A DNA stretch of 64,000 bases from Prosthecobacter debontii (GTDB lineage Bacteria > Verrucomicrobiota > Verrucomicrobiia > Verrucomicrobiales > Verrucomicrobiaceae). Position 1 is the stretch's first letter. The number at the start of each line of letters is the position of its first letter. The notes beneath the pieces were generated by a model. That model did not search any database and was not told where the DNA came from. It saw only the letters and a list, made by a program, of their open reading frames with translations. The stretch is from contig NZ_FUYE01000002.1 in NCBI RefSeq assembly GCF_900167535.1, positions 124,001 to 188,000 on the forward strand, in the 5' to 3' direction. This document shows positions 1-9,798 of this stretch, one piece after another. The position numbers were made by a program, and so were the translations under genes.

Positions 1-2
1 CC

Positions 3-1442
3 ACGACACTAGATGCTGCTTTGCAACGACAGGTCGAGACCATCATCACCCAGAGGCTGAATGTGCTGAAGGATCGCCATGTCACTCAGGCTTCGGTGAT
101 CGTCATTGAAAACACCACTGGCCATGTGCTGGCGCTGGCTGGCTCTCGCGACTTTTTCGCGACGGATGGAGGTCAAATCAATGGTGCTTGGGTGCCCCAC
201 TCTCCGGGGTCAGCGATGAAGCCGTTCACGTATGTCATCGCACTGGAGCGAGGAGCGAGCGCTGCCAGCCTCGTGGCGGATCTGCCCGTGGAATACGCCA
301 CCAGCACCGGCACTTACCGCCCCGAAAACTATGCTCATCGGTTATACGGTCCGATGACCTATCGAGGTGCTCTGGGCAATAGCTTAAACATCTCGGCGGT
401 GAAAGTGCTGAGCAGCATCGGTGGTGCTGAGACCCTGCTGGAGCAAATGCACATGTTAGGCCTAACGACATTGACCGAAACACCTGACCATTACGGGCTC
501 GGCCTCACCATCGGCAATGCACCTGTACGCTTGATCGAATTGGCCAATGCCTATGCCTGCCTCGCACGTTTAGGGGTTGATCGCCCTTGGGCATTGGTGG
601 CGGATTCGAGCACTCATGAACCTCAGCGCCGGTTTGATGAACGTGCCTGTTATATCCTGGCGGATATTCTCGCCGACAATCAGGCTCGACAGCTCACCTT
701 CGGTCAGCATTCGCCTCTCCGTCTGCCCTTTCCGGCGGCGGTCAAAACGGGCACCAGCACCAGCTATCGAGATAACTGGTGCGTGGGGTTCACCCCCGAG
801 TTTACTGTAGGCGTCTGGGCCGGAAACTTTGATAATACCCCCATGCAGGAAGTCTCCGGCGTCACGGGAGCAGCGCCCATTTGGCGGGATGTCTTTTTAG
901 AGCTGCAACGGCGCTTTGGTGTCACTTGGTATTCCGAGCCCGCAGGCCTCGTGCATGCACGCATGGATCCCCGCACGGGGAAACGACTTTCGCCTCAGGT
1001 GCCCCCGGCCCGCGTCAGTCGAGAGGAAATCTTTTTGCCCGATCATCTCCCACCGACTGCGAGTGCAGCCGACTACGACCCCCAAGGACGCGCTCTGCTG
1101 CCTCCTGAATACAACGCCTGGGTGCGAAGCCGTGATAACTGGATGGGCGATCTCGTGATCGCCGATAGCAAGGCAAATGCCCCGCGTCCCTGGCATATCC
1201 GCCAGCCCATTCCAGGCACCGTAGTGCGGCTCGATCCCGATCTGCCTGGAGACGGTAAGCGCATGCTGCTCACCACGGAACCCCATCAGCCTCAAGTGCG
1301 CTGGGAGTGTGAGACGCTGACTATCCGAGATGACGCTGGGTCGCCCTACGTGGAGTTGAAACCCGGACGTCATGAGTTGCGTGCCATCGATCCCAACACG
1401 CAGGAAGTTCAGCGCACGTTCGTAATCGTACATCCAGAGTGA
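3..1442 (+). CDS. pbpC: Penicillin-binding protein 1C, 5' end outside window
   Basis: This is the transpeptidase half of a bifunctional peptidoglycan glycosyltransferase/transpeptidase, acting in the periplasm on lipid II-derived strands. The reading frame is open to the window edge and begins TTLDAALQRQVE, a stretch normally inside the protein, so the TTG at 21 is not the real start and the glycosyltransferase domain lies upstream. Active-site motifs are visible: SAMK (bases 210-221, the acylated serine), SLN (381-389) and KTGTS (from 744). The last ~90 residues match the immunoglobulin-like C-terminal domain typical of PBP1C rather than PBP1A or 1B. In Enterobacteria pbpC is paired with an alpha-2-macroglobulin gene; here that gene is 1.4 kb away on the other strand, with a DUF2254 gene between. 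The call rests on motif order and the C-terminal domain. Confidence 0.93.
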   Translation, partial: TTLDAALQRQVETIITQRLNVLKDRHVTQASVIVIENTTGHVLALAGSRDFFATDGGQINGAWVPHSPGSAMKPFTYVIALERGASAASLVADLPVEYATSTGTYRPENYAHRLYGPMTYRGALGNSLNISAVKVLSSIGGAETLLEQMHMLGLTTLTETPDHYGLGLTIGNAPVRLIELANAYACLARLGVDRPWALVADSSTHEPQRRFDERACYILADILADNQARQLTFGQHSPLRLPFPAAVKTGTSTSYRDNWCVGFTPEFTVGVWAGNFDNTPMQEVSGVTGAAPIWRDVFLELQRRFGVTWYSEPAGLVHARMDPRTGKRLSPQVPPARVSREEIFLPDHLPPTASAADYDPQGRALLPPEYNAWVRSRDNWMGDLVIADSKANAPRPWHIRQPIPGTVVRLDPDLPGDGKRMLLTTEPHQPQVRWECETLTIRDDAGSPYVELKPGRHELRAIDPNTQEVQRTFVIVHPE

Positions 1443-1459
1443 GTTGACAGCGGAACCTT

Positions 1460-2743
1460 CTACAATTTCCCAAGGTTATTGATCCGCTGACTACTTTCAG
1501 CGAAGGCTCGCAGTTTATCACGGTGATAGCCCGTGGGCACCTTGTCCAACGCTTGGTGGAGGGCAAGCTGGGCATGATGCCGAGCGGCTTGGGCGAGGAG
1601 AGGATGCTCAAGGGATTGCAAGGAACGGAAGGCCTTTTGCAGGCGCATACCCACCTCAAACATGGCGGCACCATCCCGGGCGATGGGAGTGAAGGCATCA
1701 TCCAGCAAGTCTTCGGCATCCAGCGGTGGCACCTCGATCTTGGGAAATTGCACCTTGGCTTGATCCAACTCGCGGGTGGCATCTGCCCACTGACTTAGCA
1801 AGCGCACCTGACTGCCGATGACGGCGATGGCAGTGCCTGGGTCATTGATCCCTGGAGACAGCGCACGGTCCGCGATTTCCGCCAGCATGACGAGGCCAAA
1901 GCGGGGGTCGGACTCGACATGGCGCTCCACCCCTAAGGTGAAGGCACGCACGAGCCGCTCTTTCAGTTCATCGTCTAGACTCGTGATTCCCTGCACGATG
2001 AGCAGAGGCCGACAGCGATCGAGAAAGGCGCCTGGACGCACTTCTAGACGCAGGGTGGATTTGCATTCCTCGGCCACCCCTTGCAGGGCTTCCATATCCA
2101 CAAACTGAAGATAACCAATTTTAGGGGTGTGGATCACTAAGCTCTTGGCATGATTGTCCCCTGTGGAGAGCGAGGCTGGTTTGCCACCGAGCGTGCCTGC
2201 AAGGATCGGATCGGTGAACGCTTCCAGAGCAGCGGTCTCTACTCGCTGGATGGTATCGTGCACACGGCCCAGCTTAGAGACCTGATCCACCCAGCGGATG
2301 AAGGAGACGAGCACCCACACCACGATGCCTACGTAACCGACAAAGAGAAAAAAGCGTCCCAGCCCCCCATACGGGATGGCGCTGAGAGCCACGAGCGCCA
2401 CGATGGCGTAGATGAAGGCGGAGAGAAAGGCTGCGAGGGTATTTTGAGAGCTGCGATCCTGCATCACCAGCCGACTGGCACGCGGCGTGGCGGTGGTGGT
2501 GACGGAGGCATACGCCCCCACCATGGCCGTGACGGCAAAGATGGCCACCGTGAGCATGGTGGAAGCCAGGATCTGCAGCAGGCTCAGCATCAGCTCCCGG
2601 TCGATCTCGAAGGGCGGGCGCATCCGCCAGTTACTGGCGATGAAGGCCGTCTCGATCCATACCGTAGCCGCGAGGCCCGTCAGGGCGGGTTTGATCCACA
2701 ATCGAGTGCGGAGCTGCATGAGCAGGTAGCGCCATTTTAACAT
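1460..2743 (-). CDS. DUF2254 family membrane protein
   Basis: Predicted inner-membrane protein of 427 residues. Four hydrophobic segments lie in the first ~150 residues (about 20-40, 55-80, 100-120 and 128-148), followed by a soluble domain of ~270 residues. The family signature is recognisable: an R-P-P-F-E-I-D segment after the first helix, an S-V-T-T-T-A segment after the second, and the soluble-domain stretch SPGINDPGTAIAVIG. The biochemical function of DUF2254 is not established. It converges on pbpC with only 17 bp between stops and lies between pbpC and the alpha-2-macroglobulin gene, which suggests an envelope role; that is inference from position. Confidence 0.85.
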   Translation of the reverse strand: MLKWRYLLMQLRTRLWIKPALTGLAATVWIETAFIASNWRMRPPFEIDRELMLSLLQILASTMLTVAIFAVTAMVGAYASVTTTATPRASRLVMQDRSSQNTLAAFLSAFIYAIVALVALSAIPYGGLGRFFLFVGYVGIVVWVLVSFIRWVDQVSKLGRVHDTIQRVETAALEAFTDPILAGTLGGKPASLSTGDNHAKSLVIHTPKIGYLQFVDMEALQGVAEECKSTLRLEVRPGAFLDRCRPLLIVQGITSLDDELKERLVRAFTLGVERHVESDPRFGLVMLAEIADRALSPGINDPGTAIAVIGSQVRLLSQWADATRELDQAKVQFPKIEVPPLDAEDLLDDAFTPIARDGAAMFEVGMRLQKAFRSLQSLEHPLLAQAARHHAQLALHQALDKVPTGYHRDKLRAFAESSQRINNLGKL

Positions 2744-2831
2744 GCGCGCAGCCTAGCGGCTACCGGAGCGTTGAGCAATGAAGGATGGGTTTTGCGCTCA
2801 AGATGAGGAGAAGTACTCTACAACCTCCCCC

Positions 2832-2859
2832 GCAAGCGGCCGCTATTTCAGCCGCTTGC
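2832..2859 (-). terminator. Hairpin downstream of the alpha-2-macroglobulin gene
   Basis: Perfect 9-bp inverted repeat, GCAAGCGGC at 2832-2840 and GCCGCTTGC at 2851-2859, with a 10-nt loop, 20 bp past the stop of the large gene read leftwards. No U-tract follows, so it may stabilise the 3' end rather than terminate intrinsically. Confidence 0.45.
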
Positions 2860-2878
2860 CCACCGTAATCGTCTTGGG

Positions 2879-5800
2879 TCACTTGCCAGCGACTTGACCA
2901 GCACCGGAGGGCAGGGTGCGGAGGCGGTGGCTGGGGCTGAGGCCGTATTTGTCGGGCTCATACATGGCCTCGATGCGGGCGGGTGGGGCGATGGTGTCGC
3001 CTTCGCCAGTTACGCGGGCCAGGTAGCGGAGCTGGAATTTGCCTTTCTCAGGGGCGTAGTCGGTGAAGAAGAGGGCACGGTCGGCACGCACCTCGCGGTG
3101 GTCGCAGAACCAAGCCCCGACGCCTTCCGGCAGTTGATCACCCTCACGCTCGTTTTGGGTGGCAAACTCGGGGTTGATGGCTTCTAGCACGCTCGGCAGC
3201 GGATCATTGATGGCGAGGTAACGATCTCCCCCACCGATCTCGATTTGCAGGGTGATCACGACCATGTCGCCGACGCGCAGGTTTTCGGCAGGGAGCATGG
3301 TGCCGTCATCTTGGAGCTTGTTGTAAGTGCGCTCGATGGCGAATCCCTTGTTCTCGCCTTTGAAGTCGCGATCTGGCGGATACGACACGGCCTCGATGCG
3401 GGAGAAAACTTCGCGCCCGGTGGGTAGGTCCACCTTCAGAGGAGCAGCGGAGAGCTGGTCATTGAGGGCAAAGGACACCTGGGCACTGCCCGGTGGGGTG
3501 GCGATGTTCAGGGGCTGCTCTTGAGCATCCCACAGCACCTTGGCCATGAGTGGCTCGGCGCTGAGCTTGAGGCTGCGCTCGTAGGCAGCCAGGGCGGTGA
3601 GAGTCCAGGCGTTGGTGAAGGTATTACCCCACTCGCCACGGCCATTGCGGCTTTGGAGAATGTTTTGCGCCAGGGTCTCGGCGTCCTGCTTCAGACCGAG
3701 GTGGGTGTAAACGATCAGGCGCAGGGCTTGATTGACCTTGTTACCGGCCCAGTGAGACCACGTAGGGGCGCTTGTCTTGGTGGGCAGGATCTTCTTGGTC
3801 TTCTTAGCTCCAGGCTTCTCAGGTGGTGGTGGTGGTGTCCAGCCGACCATTTCCTGGATTTGCTTGGAGGGAGCATCACTCAGGCACATGGCCAAGGCAG
3901 TGTAGAGGCGGGCGGCCTCGGGTAGGCGCTCGCGGCTTTCATGAAGCAAATTTTGGTAGGCGGGCTCAGCCTTTTTGCCTTTGGCCAGGGTGTAGAGTGC
4001 CAGCGCGCAGTCGGTGATGTTGTAGTAGTCCTTCTCCTGGTCCAGACCGCGCAGCTTTTTGGAGAGATACTCCAGCAGCTTGGTGGTGACCTCAGGCGGC
4101 ACGCTGGCTCCAGCGTCCTGGGCGCGCAGCAGCATGAGGCCGCCGTAGGCACTGGTCCAGAGGGAGGGCTCTTGGCCGCCGGGCCAGTAAGCGAGGCCGC
4201 CTTCATCGGTGACCATCTGCATGAGTCGATTCACCCCGCGCTGGATGGCCTCGCGGGTTTTGCCGGGCTCGATGAGCTCGGGGAAGAGGGTCTGATAACC
4301 GCCGAGCGCCAGCCAGGGCATGGTGGCGGAGGTGGTCTGCTCCGCGCAGCCGTAGGGGTAGGTGAGGATGTATTCCAGGGCGTCCTTGGCCTCGTAAAGG
4401 CGGGAGGTGCTCACGCTCACTTGCAGGCTGCCTTCTCCCTCCAGGAGGGCGGGATTGATCGGCTTGGCCAGGTTTTCCACCGGGCTATCGCCGCTGAGAC
4501 GGGCATAGCGTACTTCCTTGAGCTCAGGCACGGGATAAGTGACCTCGAAGGTAGAGATGGTGGCGTCATTCAGGGCGGGAGCACCAGCGGTCCAACTCAC
4601 GGTTTTGGCGGACCACTTCCACTGGGCGGTGCCCAGCTGGGTGAAACGCACGGGGTAGGCCACGGCGGTGGTTTCACCGGCCTTCACGGTGAGGGTTTGC
4701 TCCCACACTTTGGGATTGTCTTGCGCTTCGGGTTTAAGGCTCACGGGGATGAAGCTGCGCTCCTCGCGGATGAAGTCGGCGGAGTCATCCAGCTCCAGGC
4801 GCACGAGCACCTGGCCTTCATTCGCGGTGGTGTTATGGATCACGGCTTTCAGCAGAGTCTCATCCTCCAGCCGGGCAAAGCGCGGCACCACGGGGTCCAC
4901 CATGAGCGGCTTATTGACCTTGATGGCGGACTCACCACTACCGAAGAGATCCGCCCCGCTGCTGGCCACGGCCATGATGCGGTAGCGGGTGAGGTTATCC
5001 GGGGCGGTGACGCTGGCGCTAATCTTACCCTGGGCATCGGTGAGCACGGTGGCCAGCCAGAGAGGGGTGGCCACGAAGTTTTTCCGCACATCCATAGGCG
5101 GCTCTTCCATGTCTCCCCCTCCCCCAATGAGGAAACCTTTGTTACCCCGCTCACGGGCGGCGGACTCTTCAGGCAAGAGATCGTCAAAAGAGGTGTAGTT
5201 ATCAATAGCCAGTGGCATGGGCTCGTGGAAGTAGCTGGAGGGGTCCGGCGTCTGGTGCTTCATCAGGCTGAGCACACCTTCATCCACGGCATAAAGGGTG
5301 ACCTCACTGCTGGTGACGGGCTGGCCTTTAAAGTCGGTGACGGTGCAGCTGACGGTAAATGCCTGGGCAGGCTTCACCTCGGGCTGATCAGGTGCCACAG
5401 CCACGGTCAGCACCTTGGCCTGGGAGTCCACTTCGAGCTGGCAGTAGCCCACCTTGTATTCAGGCATCTTGTGCTGTTTCGGGCTGGCGTCACTGCCACG
5501 CACGAGGATGACGGAGACGAACACATTTGGTGCCTCCGCATCCTGCACGGGCACGCGGATGACGGGCTGCTCCGGGGAGATGGAGGTGATGAACTGGCGG
5601 TGGATGCTGTTACGCTCCACGCTCACCAAGGCGGTGCCAGCGATGGGGGTCTTCACCACGATCACGGCCTCTTCACCCGGCTTCAGTTTCTTTTTCTCCG
5701 GCTGGAGATTGATGCGCACGCCATCTTCCATGGCCCAGGGGAATTCACCACCACCCAGCACATACACGGGCAGGCGGGAGAGCATCTTTTTACCCATGGC

Positions 5801-8776
5801 ATCCACGGACTCGGCGGTGATGAAATACACCCCGCCACGTGCAGGGGTGAAGCGCACCATCGCCGAAGGGGGGCTGCCTGCAGAGGCGGCCTTCAGGGCC
5901 AGAGACTGCTTCAGCTCCTCCCGCAGGATGACCTGATCTTTTGTGGTGCTGCCACCACCAGCGGTGGCGATCTTCAGGGTGTGATATTCCTGGCGCTCCA
6001 CCTTCACATCCACCTGCACAGCACCTAGGGCTGGCTGGCCCTTTGAGTCAATGGCCACCAGATCCACCGCCACTTCCTGGCCGGCCGTGCCGAAGAACTG
6101 CGGGCCTTTCAGACCGAGGATGTAGGCTGCCCCAGGCACCTCGAATTCCGTGGCCGCGGTGATGGTTTGCTGATTGATGTCGGTGATCTCCGCCGTCACC
6201 CGCACCTGCTGCGGGAGCGAGGCGCGCTCAGGGGGCGGCATGGGCATCTCCAGGGTGGCGGTACCATCTGGGGAGAGAAAGACATCCCCGTTCACCCACC
6301 AGTCACTCTCTTCGTCGGTGTCGCTGTCATCATAGTGGCCTTCCGCATCGCGGTCCTTGCCATAGTTCGCCCAGCGGGGAGCTTCCCCAAAGTGATAGTC
6401 ATCAAAGCCAGAGGGGGCGGTGAAAGCGCGTGTGGAGTAGGCGGACCACGTGGCCTTGGCCTGGCTCAGGGCCTTGCCCATGTAGTAGTTGGCGCTGAGA
6501 GGCAGCTTCAGCCGATCCGCCAGCACCTCCAGCTTTTGGCCGTCCAGCTTCACCTCGAAACTGTTCGGCTTGTAGTCGTCAATGCGGAAGGAGTAGAAGC
6601 CGCTGGCCCCTTGATGATCATCCTCATTCTCTGCCGCATGGATCATCAGTTCATACCAGCCGAGCGGACCCTCCGGCAATTTGAAATCGTCCGCCCAGGA
6701 GCCATTGCCCGTGAAGGTGATTTCCTTCTCCACCACCACACGATATCGAGGATCGCGGATCACCACGCGGGCCTTGCTGCCTGCGGCGTCCAGCTTCAGC
6801 TCATCGGCGATGCGGGTGCGGCTGAGCGCCTTCACGTGCATGGTGTCACCGGGCCGATAGAGAGGTCGGTCGGAGAAGATGAAGGTCTTATTCACCGGCT
6901 TCCACACATCTTCCCAAGCCGTGGGGATATCATACGGGATGGCGCCGCCGATGTGGGAGCCGTTGCAGTCCAGCGCGGTGCAGTCGCCGGCTTTCTCCGC
7001 CAGGATCAGCGCGGGGTTGGGGCCCTTCATAATGGCGATGCCCTTCTCGTCCGTATCTGCATAGCTAATGAGCTTTTGCTCCGCATCCACCGCCGTCAGG
7101 CGCACGCCGCTGACGGGCTGGCCGGTCTGGAGCGAGGTGACGAAGACCAGGGTCTCCTTGCCATTGCTCTTTTGCATCAAACCGAGGTCGGTGAACTGCA
7201 CCAGCGTCTGCGTCAGCACGCCCTTTTGCTCCACGCCATCCGCCGCCCGTCCCTCGAACTCCAGGAACAGCGGAGCCGCTGCCTGCCCACCGAGCACCTC
7301 ACGCCAATTTAGGCGGATCATGTCGCTCTGGTCGAGGGGCTTATTGATCGGGAACGTACGCTCAAAGACCACCGTGCCGGAGTAGGCGTCGAAGGGTTCG
7401 GGCTTGAACGCGTTCTTCTTCTTTTCCTCCAGGTAGAAGGCGTTGCGGTAGGACTTGTATTTGTTCAGCGCCTGCAGAAGCTCCGGCCCCACGAGGCGCT
7501 TGGCCCGCACCCGGACCTCCCGCACATTGGCCGCCGAGACTTCGAAGTCGCCACTGCCCTTCGAGAGCTGCGTGCGCACAAAGGTAGGTGCGGCGACATA
7601 GGGCGCATTCGGTTTAAACGTCACCTCATTCTCCGACACCGCCTGGAGGGGCAATCCATCCCCCGAGACCATCCCCGGCTCCACCACCACCCGGTAGGGC
7701 GTGTGCAGGGAGAAGCCACCGCTGAGACGCAGGGAATAACCCACGATCTCGGCCTTCACCCCCGCCACCTCGGGCGTGATGTGCACCGCCCCGGCCAGCT
7801 TATCCGCCAGGGTTTGCAGTTCCTCTGGGGTGTAACCTTCATCCTTCGCAGGTAGCAGCGCTTTGTTAAAAGACACTTCCACATAGTAAGATTGGTCAAA
7901 AGGTGTGTGGGCACTCACGTTTCTAACGCTGAAAGGTTTCACGCTACCCAGCGAAACCTCATCCCCAACCGCCAGGGTGGCATAACCCGAAGCATTCACC
8001 AGCGAGGGGGAGATGACCAGACGCCACTTTTCCGCCACAGGCAGCGGCTCCGCAGGCTCCACCACGATGGCGCTCATGCGCGTGGCCTCGGGAGCGACGG
8101 TCGGTTTGACCTTGCCAATCTCCTCCGCCCACGTGGGCTGGGGTTCACTGTAGCGGGGGAAGTCCTTCCCCAACGCATGCCGCACCACGGCAGGGATGGT
8201 TAGCTTCGGATTCTCTGAGGTGAAGCTGATGTGAGCCACACTGTCGGAGGCATTGACATTGTCATTGAACTCGAAGAGAAACCGAGGCTTCCGACGTGCT
8301 TCATCATCGTTAAACCATTTGGGCGATTGATCGACGATGCGGAACTGCGCGCTCTGCACGGAGGCCAGAGATTCCGTGGAGAGAGCCTTGCCCTCCACAT
8401 CCCGCAGGCCCTGACGCAGGGCGAAGTCGTAGCTGGCATTGAACTTCGGCGTCTGAGTCAGCTTATACTGACCACTGCGCGTGCTCACCCACTGGAATTC
8501 ACCGGTGAGTGCCGGAGTCACCACCAGAGGAGATTCCGGGTCCACGCTGCCAATCTTTTCCTTCGCGATCATCGGCGTGGGGAATACGACCTCGATGGTG
8601 CAGTCCGGGGCTAACTCCGCCGGATGCATGTTCAACTCCGCCTCTAAGACCGGTTGAACACTGGGCTTCGATTCGACGCGGCTCTTTTTCACAGGAGCCG
8701 CCGGGGACACGGAGACGGGCAGCAGAGCTGCCAAACACAGGGCTGAAACCAGCCGACGACATGCAATGGTTTTCAT
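2879..8776 (-). CDS. Secreted bacterial alpha-2-macroglobulin, thioester type
   Basis: A 1965-residue envelope protein of the bacterial alpha-2-macroglobulin family, which traps attacking proteases by covalent capture. A Sec signal peptide covers roughly residues 1-26 and ends before APVKK. Macroglobulin-type beta domains fill the N-terminal two thirds, with an MG2-like segment near DRPLYRPGDTMHVKA. The thioester motif CAEQ lies in YPYGCAEQT at bases 4337-4348 (about residue 1477), followed by the alpha/alpha-toroid helices of the thioester domain and a C-terminal receptor-binding-like domain. The signal peptide lacks a lipobox cysteine, whereas E. coli YfhM is a lipoprotein, so this one may be free in the periplasm or secreted. 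An Asp/Glu-rich insert (DDSDTDEESDWW) lies near the middle. Proximity to pbpC fits the known link between the two families. Confidence 0.93.
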   Translation of the reverse strand: MKTIACRRLVSALCLAALLPVSVSPAAPVKKSRVESKPSVQPVLEAELNMHPAELAPDCTIEVVFPTPMIAKEKIGSVDPESPLVVTPALTGEFQWVSTRSGQYKLTQTPKFNASYDFALRQGLRDVEGKALSTESLASVQSAQFRIVDQSPKWFNDDEARRKPRFLFEFNDNVNASDSVAHISFTSENPKLTIPAVVRHALGKDFPRYSEPQPTWAEEIGKVKPTVAPEATRMSAIVVEPAEPLPVAEKWRLVISPSLVNASGYATLAVGDEVSLGSVKPFSVRNVSAHTPFDQSYYVEVSFNKALLPAKDEGYTPEELQTLADKLAGAVHITPEVAGVKAEIVGYSLRLSGGFSLHTPYRVVVEPGMVSGDGLPLQAVSENEVTFKPNAPYVAAPTFVRTQLSKGSGDFEVSAANVREVRVRAKRLVGPELLQALNKYKSYRNAFYLEEKKKNAFKPEPFDAYSGTVVFERTFPINKPLDQSDMIRLNWREVLGGQAAAPLFLEFEGRAADGVEQKGVLTQTLVQFTDLGLMQKSNGKETLVFVTSLQTGQPVSGVRLTAVDAEQKLISYADTDEKGIAIMKGPNPALILAEKAGDCTALDCNGSHIGGAIPYDIPTAWEDVWKPVNKTFIFSDRPLYRPGDTMHVKALSRTRIADELKLDAAGSKARVVIRDPRYRVVVEKEITFTGNGSWADDFKLPEGPLGWYELMIHAAENEDDHQGASGFYSFRIDDYKPNSFEVKLDGQKLEVLADRLKLPLSANYYMGKALSQAKATWSAYSTRAFTAPSGFDDYHFGEAPRWANYGKDRDAEGHYDDSDTDEESDWWVNGDVFLSPDGTATLEMPMPPPERASLPQQVRVTAEITDINQQTITAATEFEVPGAAYILGLKGPQFFGTAGQEVAVDLVAIDSKGQPALGAVQVDVKVERQEYHTLKIATAGGGSTTKDQVILREELKQSLALKAASAGSPPSAMVRFTPARGGVYFITAESVDAMGKKMLSRLPVYVLGGGEFPWAMEDGVRINLQPEKKKLKPGEEAVIVVKTPIAGTALVSVERNSIHRQFITSISPEQPVIRVPVQDAEAPNVFVSVILVRGSDASPKQHKMPEYKVGYCQLEVDSQAKVLTVAVAPDQPEVKPAQAFTVSCTVTDFKGQPVTSSEVTLYAVDEGVLSLMKHQTPDPSSYFHEPMPLAIDNYTSFDDLLPEESAARERGNKGFLIGGGGDMEEPPMDVRKNFVATPLWLATVLTDAQGKISASVTAPDNLTRYRIMAVASSGADLFGSGESAIKVNKPLMVDPVVPRFARLEDETLLKAVIHNTTANEGQVLVRLELDDSADFIREERSFIPVSLKPEAQDNPKVWEQTLTVKAGETTAVAYPVRFTQLGTAQWKWSAKTVSWTAGAPALNDATISTFEVTYPVPELKEVRYARLSGDSPVENLAKPINPALLEGEGSLQVSVSTSRLYEAKDALEYILTYPYGCAEQTTSATMPWLALGGYQTLFPELIEPGKTREAIQRGVNRLMQMVTDEGGLAYWPGGQEPSLWTSAYGGLMLLRAQDAGASVPPEVTTKLLEYLSKKLRGLDQEKDYYNITDCALALYTLAKGKKAEPAYQNLLHESRERLPEAARLYTALAMCLSDAPSKQIQEMVGWTPPPPPEKPGAKKTKKILPTKTSAPTWSHWAGNKVNQALRLIVYTHLGLKQDAETLAQNILQSRNGRGEWGNTFTNAWTLTALAAYERSLKLSAEPLMAKVLWDAQEQPLNIATPPGSAQVSFALNDQLSAAPLKVDLPTGREVFSRIEAVSYPPDRDFKGENKGFAIERTYNKLQDDGTMLPAENLRVGDMVVITLQIEIGGGDRYLAINDPLPSVLEAINPEFATQNEREGDQLPEGVGAWFCDHREVRADRALFFTDYAPEKGKFQLRYLARVTGEGDTIAPPARIEAMYEPDKYGLSPSHRLRTLPSGAGQVAGK

Positions 8777-8973
8777 GGCTTGCGGGGAAATTCGCTCACG
8801 CGGAGAGTATCATAGACGAGGGACCGCGAAAAAGATTTTAAGACTTTTTCAAAAGATGTCCCAAGCATGGAACCACCGGTCGCAAAAGAGGAAACACTGC
8901 TTTCGGCTGTAGGTTACCGAGGGAGGTGTGACAATACTGACATTGCCAAAAATGCGTTCCTCTCGTTCCACAC

Positions 8974-9798
8974 TCAATACAGCACTCGCACGAGATAAAG
9001 CCCTCCCGCAGGAGCCATCTGGTTACTCTGGACAGCTTTTGGATTGGTGAGGAGATCTTGAAACCAGTCCGCAGTGGCGCGCCCACGAGCAACTTGCATC
9101 AGGCTGCCGACCATCAGACGCACCATTTTATAAAGAAAACCGTCACCCTCGAACTCCAGTTCCAAGATGCCTCCCTCCAAGCGCATCTCAGCACGATGGA
9201 TGGTGCGGGTGGTTTTCTCGGGCATCGTGCGGCGTAGAGTCTCTGGCATATCGCCACGATTAGCCGACAAGCAGGCGAAGTTGTGCGTGCCTACGAGACT
9301 GCTGAGACATGTCTGAAGGGAGTCCATATCTAGGGGGCCATGCACAGGCCAGACACGATCTGCCTCGAAGGGGGATAACCAAGGATTACGCCAAATGCGA
9401 TACCGATAGACCTTACCGCAGGCACTGAAGCGAGCGTGAAAGGAGGGCTCACAATAAGCGACCTCGACCACTCTTATGGTCAGGGGTAAGCAAGCATTCA
9501 AGGCCTTCATCCAGGCTTCAGGACGTAGATTCAGCGACTCTGGCACATCCATGTGGGCCACCTGTTCGAGGGCATGGACCCCGGCATCCGTGCGACCGGA
9601 GCCATGCACCATCGTCTGCACACGAGTGGCTTTCAAGACGGCCGCATTGAGCTCATCTTGGATACCTCCACCGATCGTTTGGCTCTGCCAGCCACGCCAG
9701 GGAGTGCCGCAGTAGGCAATGTGCAGCCGTAAACGTCGCCAGCCCGGAGGCGGTCCCACATTCAGGCCCAGCTCACTTTCGACGTCGCTTCGGCTCAT
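8974..9798 (-). CDS. truA: tRNA pseudouridine(38-40) synthase
   Basis: TruA converts uridines 38-40 of the tRNA anticodon stem-loop to pseudouridine. The catalytic-aspartate motif GRTDAGVHA is intact, and the N-terminal Y-C-G-T-P-W-R-G-W-Q and C-terminal F-L-Y-K-M-V-R segments also fit the family. An ATG at 9828 would add ten residues; I prefer the ATG at 9796-9798 (MSRSDVES), which gives 274 residues and a 26-bp overlap with ruvX, typical of translational coupling. The gene is relevant to the unusual tRNA array at 58-60 kb, because the substrates of TruA lie in the anticodon arm and not in the altered elbow. Confidence 0.93.
   Translation of the reverse strand: MSRSDVESELGLNVGPPPGWRRLRLHIAYCGTPWRGWQSQTIGGGIQDELNAAVLKATRVQTMVHGSGRTDAGVHALEQVAHMDVPESLNLRPEAWMKALNACLPLTIRVVEVAYCEPSFHARFSACGKVYRYRIWRNPWLSPFEADRVWPVHGPLDMDSLQTCLSSLVGTHNFACLSANRGDMPETLRRTMPEKTTRTIHRAEMRLEGGILELEFEGDGFLYKMVRLMVGSLMQVARGRATADWFQDLLTNPKAVQSNQMAPAGGLYLVRVLY

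Noticed and set aside
3941-6028. Long antisense frame opposite the alpha-2-macroglobulin (695 codons)
   Set aside because: Gly/His-rich shadow of a long GC-rich gene with clear domains on the other strand.
8838-9092. Small protein with C-x-x-C pairs overlapping the end of truA
   Set aside because: The zinc-ribbon-like C-I-E-C…C-Q-Y-C is attractive, but the frame has no sensible start and most of it lies inside truA in another frame.
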